A stretch of DNA of 64,000 bases, taken from the NCBI GenBank assembly GCA_963734275.1, contig CAVTGO010000016.1, positions 1 through 64,000 on the forward strand, in the 5' to 3' direction. Position 1 is the first letter of the stretch, and the number at the start of each line of letters is the position of its first letter. The stretch comes from CAVTGO01 sp963734275. Its GTDB lineage: Bacteria; Actinomycetota; UBA4738; HRBIN12. Positions 35,446 through 45,502 of the stretch are shown here, piece after piece. A model generated the notes under the pieces. The model did not search any database. It worked only from the letters and a program-made list of their open reading frames with translations, and was not told the origin of the DNA. The translations under genes and the position numbers were made by a program.

Positions 35446-38400
35446 CTGTTCGCCTCGACCCAGGCCTTCCCCGCGTCGCAGAACGGGCGGAAGTCGCACC
35501 AGAGACACTGCGGCCCGGGCGTCGGCTCGTAGGCGGCGTCGCCGATGCCGTGCAGCCATGCGCGTACGCGCTCACGGATCGCCGGCTCGTCGTCCACCAC
35601 GTGCGAGACGGCGTCGCCGCCCGACAGATACAGGTAGGTGAGCGTGAGCTCCTCGGGACGCTTGTTCCACACGTCGATGCACGCGAGGGCGTAGACGTCG
35701 AGCTGGGTCTTCGCGAGCTCGTCGTCCACCGAGGGCTTCCGGCCCGTCTTGTAGTCGACGACCTCCCACGGCCCGTCGTCCTGCCCGTAGATCGCGTCGA
35801 TGCGGCCGGCGATCACGAAGCCCTCGACGGGGAGCAGGAACGACCGCTCGACGAACCGAGGGACGAGTGACGCGTAGCGGCTGGACAGGAACGAGGTCCG
35901 CAGCTCGTCGATGCGACCCGGGCGTCCCGCCAGCTCCTCCGCGGTGAGATCGGGCGTGTCGGACTCCTCGAGCAGTGAGCCCTGGCCGTGCGAGCGGAGC
36001 TCGATCCACCGGTGGATCTCGGTGCCGATGCGCGCCGCGGGGCCCGCGAAGCGCGGGAGCGGCCGCACGCTGCTCCAGTAGAAGCGCTTCGGGCAGCGCC
36101 CGTAGTCCACCAGTCCCCCCACCGAGACCGTCTGCGGACGCCGGGGGCCCTCGGCGGCGGCGCGCTCCTGCTCGACGAGGTCGGTCGCCGCCGCGCGCCG
36201 GGACGCGGCCAGCTGCACGTACGAGCCGCGATCCGCCGGGCTCAGCGCGTCGAGCAGGCTCGCCGGGACCGCGCCGGCCAGCGACGCCTCGGCCGCCGCC
36301 GCCCGCCACCCATCCGCGAACACACCATCCGCCTCCGCCGGACGCGCGGGGCCGGGCCAGTCGCGCACGAACGCCTCGCGGTACCCGGCGAGCGGGCTCC
36401 CGGCGTCGGGGTCGAGCTCGGGACCGAGGTCCACCGGCGCGAGCCCGCTCTCCTGCCCCCATGCGGCGAGCTCCTCGAGGAACGCGCCCGGCTTCTTCGG
36501 CTTCTGCGTGTCGCCGTACCAGTGGGCGCCTGACAGGAACAGGTTTCGCCGGGCCCGGGTCATCGCGACGTAGCAGATGCGGCGCTCCTCGATCTCCTCC
36601 TGTGCCTTCAGCTGCGACTTGAACGCGGACAGGTTGCCCGCGTACGACGGCAGGATCGCCGCATCGCCGCGCAGCTCGAAGTCCATCGAGCGAGCGCGCT
36701 CGGCGGGGTTGTGCTGGATCTTCGTGTTGGGCAACAGCTGGTCGGCCAGGCCCGGCACGAATACGGTGTCGAATTCGAGGCCCTTGGCGACGTGGATCGT
36801 CATCACCTTCACCGAGTCCGCGTCCGAGGGCTGCACCGGCGCCCACTCCTCGCGCTCGCCCGCCTGGACGGTCTCCACGTAGTCGAGGAACCGCCGCAGC
36901 GTGAGCTCGCCCTCGAGCGGCGAGAACGCGTGCACCTGGTCGAGGAACGCGGCGAGGTTCCGCCGCCGCGCCGTGGCCACCTCGCGGTCGAGCGCGGCGT
37001 CCAGCTCCGCCAGCAGGCCGGTGCGCCGGATCACCTCGGCGAGGAACTCGGGGAGCGGTCGGCGGGCCTGCTCGCGCAGGCCGGCGAGCTCGGCACGGAA
37101 CTCCTCCAGGCGCGCCCGTCCTTCCTCGGACAGGCCGGTCACCTGGTCGAGGTGCTCGAGCGCCTCGGAGACCAGGAACGGGATCTCGTCGGACAGGTCC
37201 TCGTCCTCGTCGCGGAGCGCGTACGTGGCGCCCTTTGCCCACGACGCCACCCGCGCGAGGTCCTTGAACCCCACGCGGTACCGCGGGCCGAGCAGGATCC
37301 GCGCGAGCGCCACGCTCTCGAGGGGACTCGCCACGGCGCGTGCGTACGCCAACACCTCGACGACCTCGGGCATCTTGAGCAGGCCCGCGAGCCCGACGAT
37401 CTCCACCGGGACCCCGCGCTCCTCGAACACCCGCTGCAGCGTCGGGAACAGCCGCGAGCTGCGGCACAGCACCGCGAACTCCCTCCAGGGGTGGTCGGCG
37501 CCGCGCAGCTCGAGGATCCGCTCGGCGATCGCCTCGGCCTCGACGACCTCGTCGCGGTGGCGGGTCACCTCGACACGGCCGTCGCCGTTGGCGGGCCACG
37601 GCTCGAGCGTCTTGTCCGGGTCCGGCCGCTGGTTCTTCGGCAGCACCGAGATCAGCGCGTCGGCCCCCGCCAGGATCCGCGAGCCCGAACGGAAATTGGT
37701 GTAGAGCGGGAGCTTCGCGGCCGGCGTGCCGTCCCCCTTCGGGAAGCGCCGCGGGAACTCAAGCAGGTTGTAGAGGCTGGCGCCGCGCCAGGCGTAGATG
37801 TTCTGGTCGGGATCGCCGACCGCGGTGACCGGATGACCGCCGCCGAACACGTCTTCGAGCAGTCGCGCCTGCGCGACGTTGGTGTCCTGGTACTCGTCCA
37901 GCAGCACCGCGCCGAACCGCTGCCGGTACGCCTCGCCGACCTCGGGATGCTCGCGCACGATGCGGGCTGCCAGGCCGATCTGGTCGCCGAAGTCGATCAC
38001 GCCGAGCTCGCGCTTCAGGGCGTGGAACAGCTCGACGGCGCGGGCGAGCTCGATCCGTTCGCGGGCGGCGGTGAACGCCCGGTCCGAGCGGTGGGCCGCG
38101 AGCGCCTCGAGGCGTTCCTCGTCGAACGCGACGATCTCCGCCGGCTCGACGAGGTGGTTCTGCGACTGGTCGGCGAGGTCCAGGATGTCCGAGACGATCG
38201 TCGGCTGCCACATCGAGTGGAGGTGCTCGAACGTCATCCGGTCGAGCACGCGCGCGCAGAGCTCCGTCCGCTGCGCCGGCGTGAGGATGCGCTGGCCCGG
38301 CTCGATGCCCTCGAGCATGCCGTGGCGGTCCACGACCTGCTGCGCGAAGCTGTGGTAGTTGACGACCTCCGGCTCCTCGCCCTCCTCCAGCTGGAGCACC

Positions 38401-38675
38401 GCGAGCGCGCGCCGGATCCGGTGCACGAGGTTCTCGGTCGACTTGTTCGTGAACGTGAGGCAGAGCACATTGCCCGGGAGCACTCCGTCCTCGCCGGCCG
38501 TCTGGTGGTGGCGGAGCGCCAGCCAGATCACGCGCGCCGCCATCACCGAGGTCTTGCCGGAGCCGGCGCCGGCGACGAGCACCGCCGGCTCGAGCGGCCA
38601 CGAGATCGCCCGCCACTGGTCCTCGGTGGGTTCGGCCCCGAGGAACGCGACGATCTCCTGCGGCACGCCGTTCAT
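35442..38675 (-). CDS. adnB: AdnB-like helicase-nuclease subunit
   Basis: The 1077 residues are a UvrD-type motor fused to a RecB-like nuclease. Walker A is GAGSGKT (36-42), Walker B DEYQDT, and helicase motifs QNIYAWRGA and VMTIHVAKGLEFD are intact. The C-terminal nuclease has GRIDAIYG and DYKTGRK, framed by an iron-sulfur staple formed by YGRCPKRFYW and CLWCDFRPFC. With AdnA it resects double-strand breaks for homologous recombination, replacing RecBCD or AddAB in actinobacteria. It starts in an ATGA overlap with adnA. The frame is intact for over 3 kb. Confidence 0.9.
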   Translation of the reverse strand: MNGVPQEIVAFLGAEPTEDQWRAISWPLEPAVLVAGAGSGKTSVMAARVIWLALRHHQTAGEDGVLPGNVLCLTFTNKSTENLVHRIRRALAVLQLEEGEEPEVVNYHSFAQQVVDRHGMLEGIEPGQRILTPAQRTELCARVLDRMTFEHLHSMWQPTIVSDILDLADQSQNHLVEPAEIVAFDEERLEALAAHRSDRAFTAARERIELARAVELFHALKRELGVIDFGDQIGLAARIVREHPEVGEAYRQRFGAVLLDEYQDTNVAQARLLEDVFGGGHPVTAVGDPDQNIYAWRGASLYNLLEFPRRFPKGDGTPAAKLPLYTNFRSGSRILAGADALISVLPKNQRPDPDKTLEPWPANGDGRVEVTRHRDEVVEAEAIAERILELRGADHPWREFAVLCRSSRLFPTLQRVFEERGVPVEIVGLAGLLKMPEVVEVLAYARAVASPLESVALARILLGPRYRVGFKDLARVASWAKGATYALRDEDEDLSDEIPFLVSEALEHLDQVTGLSEEGRARLEEFRAELAGLREQARRPLPEFLAEVIRRTGLLAELDAALDREVATARRRNLAAFLDQVHAFSPLEGELTLRRFLDYVETVQAGEREEWAPVQPSDADSVKVMTIHVAKGLEFDTVFVPGLADQLLPNTKIQHNPAERARSMDFELRGDAAILPSYAGNLSAFKSQLKAQEEIEERRICYVAMTRARRNLFLSGAHWYGDTQKPKKPGAFLEELAAWGQESGLAPVDLGPELDPDAGSPLAGYREAFVRDWPGPARPAEADGVFADGWRAAAAEASLAGAVPASLLDALSPADRGSYVQLAASRRAAATDLVEQERAAAEGPRRPQTVSVGGLVDYGRCPKRFYWSSVRPLPRFAGPAARIGTEIHRWIELRSHGQGSLLEESDTPDLTAEELAGRPGRIDELRTSFLSSRYASLVPRFVERSFLLPVEGFVIAGRIDAIYGQDDGPWEVVDYKTGRKPSVDDELAKTQLDVYALACIDVWNKRPEELTLTYLYLSGGDAVSHVVDDEPAIRERVRAWLHGIGDAAYEPTPGPQCLWCDFRPFCDAGKAWVEANS

Positions 38676-41536
38676 GCCGGGACCTCCCCGACGGGGAAGA
38701 CCGGCTGGCCCTCGGGATACAGGGAGCAGAGCGGCTTGAAATCGCAGAAGAAGCAGTTGGCGGCCGGGTTCGGCCGGTACGTCTGGGCTGCGTCCAGCGC
38801 GCGGAGCCGACCGATCAGGCCCGAGAGCGTCTCGCGCACCGAGGCCTGGTAGGCCTCCTCACCCGCAGGCGAGACCGGCCACGCCTTCGACTCGATCTCG
38901 CCGCTCTTCCAGTGCCCTCGGAGGAACGAGAGGTCGACGGCGCGCACGGGCCGGAACCGCTCGAGCTCGGGCGCCGAGTTCACGGCCAGGTAGTAGATGC
39001 CGAGCTGCAGGCTCTCCTCGGCCCTCGGGGCGTTCTCGGACTTGCCCGTCTTGAAGTCGGTGATCCGAAAGCCGCTGTCGTGCGGCCCGATGCGGTCGAT
39101 CTTGCCGGCGATCGTGGCGCCGTCGAACTCGAACGCGAACGCGACCTCGCTGGCGCTGGCCGGCAGCTCGCCGTAATTGTCCACCCAGTTCGGAAGCAGC
39201 TTGGTCACGGCCATCTGATGGAACGCCGCGCTCACCGCCTTCGACGGGAACCAGCCGTCGTCCCACTCGGCGTCGAGCGCGGCGACCAGCGCGTCGAGGC
39301 TCCGCTCGATGCGCCCGGCCTCGCACTCCTCGATCAGGTCGTGCACCAGCTTGCCCACCGACGCTTGGTGCCCGCCGCGCTGTCCGAGGCCCAGCTCCTC
39401 GCCCAGCACGAACTGCAGGTCGCAGTTCTCCAGCGTCGACAGGCGCGAGTACGACAGCCGGAGCTCCTCGTGAAGCGGTGCCCCCGTATCGGTCCACGCT
39501 CGCTGGAACCACCAGCGCGCGGGCTCGACGCCGAGCGCGAGCAGCCCGTCGATCGCGGCGAGCCGGGCCGGCGCCGGCGCCGCCGGCTCGGCGAGCTGGC
39601 GCCGCCACGACGCCGCCGCCTCGGCCACCGAGACCGGCTCGCTCACCGACGGCTCCGACGGCACCCACGCCAGTCCCAGCTCGTCCGCGAACCGCGAGCG
39701 CGCGCCCTCCTCCGCGTCGTGCGGATCGCTGGCGGTCAGCACCACCCGCCGGCGGGCGTGCCCGAGCACCGACCGGAACAGCCGCCGCTCCTCGGACAGC
39801 CTGCGGCGCAGCCGCTCCGAGCGCGTGGGGTCGGCCTCCAGCACCGAGAGGTCGAACATCGGCTCGGGCCGCTCGAGGCTCGGGAAGTCGCCCTCGACCG
39901 CGCCGGCCAGGATCACCGTGTCGAACTCGAGCCCGGTCGCGCCGTGCGCGGTGAGCACCTGCACCGCGTCCGCATCGCGGTCGCCGATCCCCGTCACGCC
40001 GGGACCGCCCTCGCCCGCCTGGAGCAGGTCCACGAACGCCGCGACCGACCGGTCGCCCGACTCGCCGGCCCGCTCCACCGCCCGCGAGAACGCCACGACC
40101 GCGTCCAGGTCCCGCCGCGCCAGCTCGCCCTCGCCGGCGCCGGCCACCAGCCGCGCCGAACAGGGGAGCCTTGCCCACAGCTCCTTGAACGTGTCGGTCA
40201 CGGACGCCGCGTGCGCCTCGGCGTCGCGCAGGATCCCGCGCAGCTCCACGATCCTCGCGATCTCGTCGGCCGACAGGCCCTGCTCCATCTCCAGCGCCTC
40301 GGCGACCGGCCGCCCCGCGCCGCGCGCCGCGCGGATCAGCCCGCGCGCGACGGCGGGGGACAGCCCGCCGAGCTCCGACGTGAGGACCGGCTCGACCAGC
40401 ACGTCGCGCTCGGCCGGCCGCGATATCCAGCGGAGCCCCAGCGCGTACGGGACCGTGGCCGCCTCCGCCGAGAGCGCCAACCCGCTCTCGGGCACGTGGC
40501 GCGGCACCGCGGCGTCGTCCAGCGCGCGGAGCAGCCCGCCGAGGCGCGCGCTCTGGCGCCGCACGATGACCGCGAGGTCCCGCCACGCCACGCCCTCCTC
40601 GGCGTGGGCGCGCCGGAGCTCGCGGGCGACACCCGCGTGCTCCTCGGAGGTGTGTCGCGCGAACCGCGCCTCGACGGTCCTCTCCGCACCGCGATGCTTC
40701 GTGATGAGCTCGACGACCGGCGCAGAGGAACGCTCGGCGAACCGTCGCAGCGGCACGTCGGTCGTCCCCTGGAACGAGAAGACGTGCGCATCGACGTTCC
40801 CCGCGACGACCAGAGTCGCCGGGCGGAGCGCCGTCAGCAGCCGCTCGGCCGCGAGCGTCGTGTCCTGCAGGTCGTCCACCAGGACGTGGTCGAACATCGG
40901 CTCGTCGCGCTCGGCGGCCAGCGCCGCCTGGCCGAGGAGCCCGCCGAAGTCCACGGCGTTCTCGTTGCCCAGCACGTCGAGGTAGCGCCCGTAGAACCGC
41001 GCGAGCTCCGACCAGCCGCCGAGGCTCCGCTCGGCCCCCGCGGCCTCGACGTCCTCGGGGCGAAGCAGCGACTCCTGCGCGCGCGCGATCAGCTGTCGCA
41101 CCTGGTCGGCGAACCCGCGGAGCGTCAGCAGTCCGCCGTAGGCCGGCCACTCCGCGGGGTCCTCGCCGCCGAGCATGTCCTGGACCTTCGTGAACTGCGC
41201 GTTCGCGTCCAGGATCGTCGGCGGCGCCTCGTACCCGAGCGCGTGGTACCGCGCGCTCACGACCTGGTACGCGAGCCCGTGCATCGTGGTGATCCGCAGG
41301 TTGGAGACCGAGCCGGGGAGCCGCGGCAAGATCTCTCGCCGAGCCTCGTCTCGGGCCCGCGAGGAGCCCGCGACCAGCGCGACGCGGTCGGGATCTGCCC
41401 CGCCGGCGATCAGGGCGAGGAACCGCTCGCGGAGCACCCGGGTCTTGCCCGTTCCGAACCCGCCCTGCACGAGCAGGGGTCCCGAGACGTGCTCGAGTAC
41501 CGTCTGCTGCTGCGGATCGGGTTCGAAGGGGGCCAC
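38672..41536 (-). CDS. adnA: AdnA-like helicase-nuclease subunit
   Basis: The 954 residues have the same build as AdnB: Walker A GGFGTGKT (25-32), UvrD motifs including VLTAHGATGLEFD, and a RecB-type nuclease with HDLIEE, GKIDRIG and DFKTGKS. The staple cysteines are in ENCDLQFVL and CFFCDFKPLC. Walker B reads VDDLQDT instead of DEYQD, which may weaken this motor; AdnB is expected to be the lead motor. The GTG start has TAGCAT six bases upstream and no Shine-Dalgarno, giving a leaderless adnAB operon. Assignment of A and B rests on gene order and motif quality. Confidence 0.87.
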   Translation of the reverse strand: MAPFEPDPQQQTVLEHVSGPLLVQGGFGTGKTRVLRERFLALIAGGADPDRVALVAGSSRARDEARREILPRLPGSVSNLRITTMHGLAYQVVSARYHALGYEAPPTILDANAQFTKVQDMLGGEDPAEWPAYGGLLTLRGFADQVRQLIARAQESLLRPEDVEAAGAERSLGGWSELARFYGRYLDVLGNENAVDFGGLLGQAALAAERDEPMFDHVLVDDLQDTTLAAERLLTALRPATLVVAGNVDAHVFSFQGTTDVPLRRFAERSSAPVVELITKHRGAERTVEARFARHTSEEHAGVARELRRAHAEEGVAWRDLAVIVRRQSARLGGLLRALDDAAVPRHVPESGLALSAEAATVPYALGLRWISRPAERDVLVEPVLTSELGGLSPAVARGLIRAARGAGRPVAEALEMEQGLSADEIARIVELRGILRDAEAHAASVTDTFKELWARLPCSARLVAGAGEGELARRDLDAVVAFSRAVERAGESGDRSVAAFVDLLQAGEGGPGVTGIGDRDADAVQVLTAHGATGLEFDTVILAGAVEGDFPSLERPEPMFDLSVLEADPTRSERLRRRLSEERRLFRSVLGHARRRVVLTASDPHDAEEGARSRFADELGLAWVPSEPSVSEPVSVAEAAASWRRQLAEPAAPAPARLAAIDGLLALGVEPARWWFQRAWTDTGAPLHEELRLSYSRLSTLENCDLQFVLGEELGLGQRGGHQASVGKLVHDLIEECEAGRIERSLDALVAALDAEWDDGWFPSKAVSAAFHQMAVTKLLPNWVDNYGELPASASEVAFAFEFDGATIAGKIDRIGPHDSGFRITDFKTGKSENAPRAEESLQLGIYYLAVNSAPELERFRPVRAVDLSFLRGHWKSGEIESKAWPVSPAGEEAYQASVRETLSGLIGRLRALDAAQTYRPNPAANCFFCDFKPLCSLYPEGQPVFPVGEVPA

Positions 41537-41626
41537 GGGGCGATGCTACCGCCGCCTACCGACGTGCCGGACCGAGTGTCGTGGTGGGACACGATCTCCG
41601 TGCTCCCGCCCCGCCGACACGCCGAG

Positions 41627-41655
41627 TTGACCGGCTCGATGTCGGCGCATATGGT
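41627..41655 (+). promoter_or_regulatory. promoter of the arsR-like gene, leaderless
   Basis: TTGACC (41627-41632) and TATGGT (41650-41655) are 17 bp apart. The gene's ATG at 41663 begins seven bases after the -10, so transcription should start at or next to the A of the start codon. The -10 overlaps a small dyad (TGG-ttag-CCA), a possible operator for the repressor. Confidence 0.6.
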
Positions 41656-41662
41656 TAGCCAC

Positions 41663-41995
41663 ATGCCTAAGTATGGGTCGCTCGACCGGACGTTCGGCGC
41701 GCTGGCCGACCCGACCCGCCGCGGTATCCTGCAGCTCGTCTCCACGGGCCCGGCGTCGATCAGCGAGCTGGCACGACCCTTCAGGATCGCCCTTCCGACG
41801 GTCCTGGAACACGTGCGCATCCTCGAGGAGACGCGACTGCTGACGACGGAGAAGGTGGGCAGGGTCCGGGAGTGCACGCTGGGCCCAGAACGCCTCGACG
41901 AAGCTCGGCGATGGATCGAGACGTATCGCATGTGGGAACGGCGGCTCGACGGGCTCGATCGCTACGTCTCGACTCGCACGGGGCGACGCGCGTGA
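41663..41995 (+). CDS. ArsR-family transcriptional regulator
   Basis: The 110 residues form a winged helix: FGALADPTRRGILQLV, then ISELARPFRIALPTVLEHVRILEE as the helix-turn-helix, and a wing with TTEKVGRVRECTL. No cysteine metal site is present, as usual for the subgroup paired with SRPBCC proteins. ATG 41663 is chosen because the promoter leaves no room for the upstream ATGs at 41639 and 41651. The SRPBCC gene overlaps its stop by four bases and is presumably controlled by it. Confidence 0.87.
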   Translation: MPKYGSLDRTFGALADPTRRGILQLVSTGPASISELARPFRIALPTVLEHVRILEETRLLTTEKVGRVRECTLGPERLDEARRWIETYRMWERRLDGLDRYVSTRTGRRA

Positions 41996-42432
41996 GCCCG
42001 GACATCCGCCTCCAGCGGTGGTTCGAGGCACCCCCGGACGTCGTGTTCGACGCGTACACGGATCCCGATGCGCAAAGCGCGCTCAGGGCCGGGGGGCCCG
42101 ACTCGCTCGTGGAGTCCGAGTGCGATCTCCGTGTCGGAGGCGAGTGGATCATCCGGTTTGGCCCGTCCTCGGCGCCCTATGTCGAGCGGAACGTCTTCCA
42201 CACCGTGGACAGGCCACACCGCCTCGTCTACGCGTCGACCACCGAGTCGCCGGATGGATCGCACGTCGAATCGCTGATGGAGATCAGCCTTGAGTGGCTG
42301 GATGGACGAACGCTCCTCACGCTCACGCTGCGAGGGGTCCCCTCCGGCGATCTCGAACGAGGGTTCACCGAAGGCTGGAACGAGTTCCTGGACGGGCTCG
42401 TGGCCAGGATCCAGACACGGCCCGCGACCTGA
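41992..42432 (+). CDS. SRPBCC (AHSA1-like) domain protein
   Basis: The 146 residues have the AHSA1/START-like helix-grip fold: RWFEAPPDVVFDAYTDPD at the start, LRVGGEWIIRFG in the sheet, and the C-terminal helix GFTEGWNEFLDGLVA. Such proteins bind hydrophobic small molecules in a deep cavity. The GTG overlaps the stop of the ArsR-like gene (GTGA). The regulator-SRPBCC pair is a very common actinobacterial unit; the ligand is unknown. Confidence 0.85.
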   Translation: MSPDIRLQRWFEAPPDVVFDAYTDPDAQSALRAGGPDSLVESECDLRVGGEWIIRFGPSSAPYVERNVFHTVDRPHRLVYASTTESPDGSHVESLMEISLEWLDGRTLLTLTLRGVPSGDLERGFTEGWNEFLDGLVARIQTRPAT

Positions 42433-42577
42433 GCGGGCGGAGATGAGGGTGATGGCGTGAGACGAGGAACCGTCTACGTGGAGATGGCCCTGACGGCACG
42501 TTCCGGCAGCGCTCTAGCTGGCGACCAACACAACACCTACGAGAACTGACCCCCCGAGCACCGAAAGGAGCACCAGC

Positions 42578-43228
42578 ATGTCACTCGCCCGCGTCCACAA
42601 CTTCGCCATGTCACTCGACGGCTTCGGCACCGGCGAACCTCAGAGCCACGACGCACCGTTCGGCCACGCCGGCGAAAGGCTGCACGAATGGATGTTCACG
42701 ACCCGGTGGTGGCGCGAAATGGTCGGCGAGCCCGGCGGCACCCGCGGCCTCGACGACGCCTTCGTGCGGCTGCACGACCCCGGGATCGGCGCCGAGATCA
42801 TGGGTGCCGGGAAGTTCGGCTACCCCGGATGGCACGAGGACCCGGAGTGGAAGGGCTGGTGGGGTCCCGACCCGCCGTTCCACACACCGGTCTTCGTCCT
42901 CACCCATCACCCGCGCCCGTCGATCGAGATGGCGGGCGGCACGACGTTCCACTTCCTCGACGTGTCGCCCGCCGAGGCGCTCGAGACCGCTCGGGAGGCT
43001 GCGCACGAGCAGGACGTGCGCCTCGGTGGAGGCGCTACCGTGATCCGCGACTTCCTCGCTGCGGGGCTTGTGGACCACATGCACATCGCGGTGGTCCCGA
43101 TCCTGCTCGGCAGAGGCGTACGCCTCTGGGACGGGCTGGAGGGTCTCGAGAAGGACTACGAGGTCGAGGCCACCTCCTCGCCCAGCGGAGTCACGCATGT
43201 GACGTTCACCCGTGCGGGCGTGAAGTGA
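42578..43228 (+). CDS. dihydrofolate reductase-fold (RibD C-terminal-like) protein
   Basis: The 216 residues match the RibD_C family: NFAMSLDGFGTG at the start, GAGKFGYPGW in the substrate region, VRLGGGATVIRDFLAAGL for NADPH binding, and VVPILLGRGVRLWDG. These enzymes reduce pyrimidine or related heterocycles with NADPH, but many stand-alone members have no known substrate. AAAGGAG precedes the ATG. A second, more distant family member follows at 43375. Confidence 0.83.
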   Translation: MSLARVHNFAMSLDGFGTGEPQSHDAPFGHAGERLHEWMFTTRWWREMVGEPGGTRGLDDAFVRLHDPGIGAEIMGAGKFGYPGWHEDPEWKGWWGPDPPFHTPVFVLTHHPRPSIEMAGGTTFHFLDVSPAEALETAREAAHEQDVRLGGGATVIRDFLAAGLVDHMHIAVVPILLGRGVRLWDGLEGLEKDYEVEATSSPSGVTHVTFTRAGVK

Positions 43229-43374
43229 CGCACGTGATCCCCCCTTCTCGCTTTCGTAGGGCGCGGCTGTCGTGAAGATGATCGCTTCGGGATAGAGCCG
43301 CCCGAGTCGTGAACAACGATGACGGTACATTCGACACGTTGATCACGCGACATCGACGGCAAGGAGCAGTAACG

Positions 43375-43923
43375 ATGCGGAAGATCACCGAGCAGGCAGT
43401 AGTCACCCTGGACGGCCAGGTCAGCACGCCGCAGGACTGGCTCCCCACCAGGTGGGCCGGGGAGTTCGAGCAGCTCTCCAAGGACCTGCTCTTCTCCGTC
43501 GACGCGCTCCTCTACGGGCGGGTCAGCTACGAGAACCACGCCGAGGTGTGGCCGACCCTGGAGGAGGCGTTCGGTGACTACGCGGTCCGGATGAACACCA
43601 TCCCTAAGCACGTGGCGTCGCGCACCCTCACCGAGGTGAAGTGGAACGCCACTCTGCTCGGGGGCGACGTCGTTAACGCCGTGCGTGAGCTGAAGGAACA
43701 GCCGGGCGGTGACATCCTCAAGATCGGCACCGGCGGCTCGTTCAGCCGGACGCTGCTCGAGCACCGCCTGGTCGACGAATACCTGTTCTGGTTGTTCCCG
43801 GTCATCGCCGGCAGCGGCGAACGGCTCTACGACGGGATCGACACCACGGATTTCGATCTGATCGACGTCAAGCAGCTCAAGAACGGCATCCTTGGCCTCA
43901 CGTACGTTCCGACCACCGGCTAA
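43375..43923 (+). CDS. dihydrofolate reductase-fold protein, second copy
   Basis: The 182 residues again show the RibD_C fold: LLYGRVSYE, LKEQPGGDILKIGTGGSFSRTLLE for the cofactor, and FPVIAGSGERLYDG. It is only distantly similar to the preceding protein, so it is not a recent duplicate. ATG 43375 follows AAGGAG; an upstream ATG at 43309 would add 22 residues without family support. The 146-bp gap upstream suggests its own promoter. Confidence 0.82.
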   Translation: MRKITEQAVVTLDGQVSTPQDWLPTRWAGEFEQLSKDLLFSVDALLYGRVSYENHAEVWPTLEEAFGDYAVRMNTIPKHVASRTLTEVKWNATLLGGDVVNAVRELKEQPGGDILKIGTGGSFSRTLLEHRLVDEYLFWLFPVIAGSGERLYDGIDTTDFDLIDVKQLKNGILGLTYVPTTG

Positions 43924-44108
43924 CACCATCCCGAAACAGCTGTCCTCGATTCCGGCTGACGCGGGGATCCTCACCGCCTCTTCACCCCCACGCGGATCCT
44001 GCCAGGCGGTCGCGCCAGGGGTCGTTCTTGCCATAGTGTCCGAAATCCTCGGTCCGAAGGCCGCAGGGGCCATGGCGTGCGTGGTTGCGAGGAGGGTACG
44101 GACGAAGG

Positions 44109-45236
44109 ATGTCGGTGACTCCCAACGCACCGTCGGGTCCGCCCGTTGACCGCCGAGTCGATCGCCTCGCCGCCTATAGCTGGCGGCTCCTGGTCATCGG
44201 TGCCGCCGCACTGGCCGCGTTATGGCTCGTGCGGTTGCTGTCCCCGGTCCTCATCCCGGCCGTCGTCGCGCTCTTCCTGACGCGGCTCCTGACACCGATC
44301 TCCGACCGGCTCCGCCGACAGATTCGGCCTGGTCTTGCAGCGTTGGCCGCCTTGCTCGCGCTCCTCGGCGTGCTCGTCGGCATCTCGGTCCTGATCGTGC
44401 CACCGATCGCGGACGAGATCGCATCGCTGGACGAGACCGTGACGCTCGGCCTCGACGACATCGAGGACTGGCTGGTCTCGGATTCGCCGTTCGACGTTTC
44501 GAGGGAGGCGATCGACCGGCTGCGCGTCCAGGCGGCGGAGCGATTCGACGACTTCGTCCTCACCTCGCGTGGGCAGGTCGTCGACGGCGTGACGCTCGTC
44601 GCGGAGGCGCTCGCCGGCCTGTTCCTCGCCATCCTGTTCACGTTCTTCCTGTTGCGCGACGGTCCCAGGTTCGCGGTCTGGTTGCACGAGCGCCTGGCGC
44701 TGACCCAACGTGAACCCGCGCGGAGAGCAGCGACGCGGGGCTGGTTCATCCTCGGCCGCTACCTGCGCGGGGCGGCGATCCTCGGCATCGTCGAGTCCGT
44801 TGCGATCGGTGTCGCGCTCTTCGCCTCGGGAGGGGGGCTCGTCGCGCCCGTCATGATCCTGACGTTCCTGGCCGCCTTCGTTCCGATACTCGGCGCCGTG
44901 ATCGCGGGCGTGACCGCGGTTCTCGTCGGTCTGGTCACCGGCGGCGTCGCGACGGCGGTGATCGTGGCGGTCGTTGCGCTCGCCGTCCAGCAACTGGACA
45001 ACGACATCCTCGCTCCGTGGATCTACGGTCGAGCGCTCGCCCTGCATCCGGTGGTGATCCTCGTCAGCGTGGTGGCGGGCGGGGCCCTATTCGGCATCTG
45101 GGGCACGCTGCTGGCGGTCCCCGTGGTCGCGGTGGCCGTCAACGTCGGGAAGGAACTCCGGGCGCATGGACCCGCTGCCTCACCGATCGAGCCCGGCCCG
45201 CGGGCGCCCGTGAATGGTCCGGATTCGTATCGATAG
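44109..45236 (+). CDS. AI-2E family transporter
   Basis: The 375 residues contain about eight membrane helices with a cytoplasmic or periplasmic insertion of about 80 residues (VTLGLDDIEDWLV to VDGVTLV) between the third and fourth. The signature end of the family is seen in QQLDNDILAPWIYGRALALHPVVIL. Despite the family name, exchange of solutes or ions rather than autoinducer export has been shown for some members. GGAGGG precedes the ATG by 11 bases. The first about 25 residues are Pro/Arg-rich and cytoplasmic. Confidence 0.85.
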   Translation: MSVTPNAPSGPPVDRRVDRLAAYSWRLLVIGAAALAALWLVRLLSPVLIPAVVALFLTRLLTPISDRLRRQIRPGLAALAALLALLGVLVGISVLIVPPIADEIASLDETVTLGLDDIEDWLVSDSPFDVSREAIDRLRVQAAERFDDFVLTSRGQVVDGVTLVAEALAGLFLAILFTFFLLRDGPRFAVWLHERLALTQREPARRAATRGWFILGRYLRGAAILGIVESVAIGVALFASGGGLVAPVMILTFLAAFVPILGAVIAGVTAVLVGLVTGGVATAVIVAVVALAVQQLDNDILAPWIYGRALALHPVVILVSVVAGGALFGIWGTLLAVPVVAVAVNVGKELRAHGPAASPIEPGPRAPVNGPDSYR

Positions 45237-45502
45237 AACTATCGGCGCCTTCGCCTCGGCAAGCTCAACGGTTACACAGAATGCCGGACTGCAGTTTCCG
45301 TTCCTTCCGTCTCGGCGATGATCATCTGCGGCCTCGGCGGGCCATCCAAGACTCCCAAGGCCGCGGCACTCCGCGAACGAGTCGCGGATCTGCAACCGCC
45401 ACTCGACACTGATCCCTTCAAGGGGCAAGGCGGCCCACTGCGGGAACCCAAATGTGCCGAGCGCTGTAAGAGGATGCGAGGAGCCGCAGAGGAGCGATCT
45501 TA

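Noticed and set aside
38912..41662. Plus-strand extension of the ArsR frame over adnA
   Set aside because: It is the reverse of adnA; the promoter at 41627-41655 fixes the ArsR start at 41663.
42457..42549. A 30-codon GTG frame between the SRPBCC and reductase-fold genes
   Set aside because: It lacks a ribosome binding site, a domain and any overlap with neighbours; chance open frames of this size are common.
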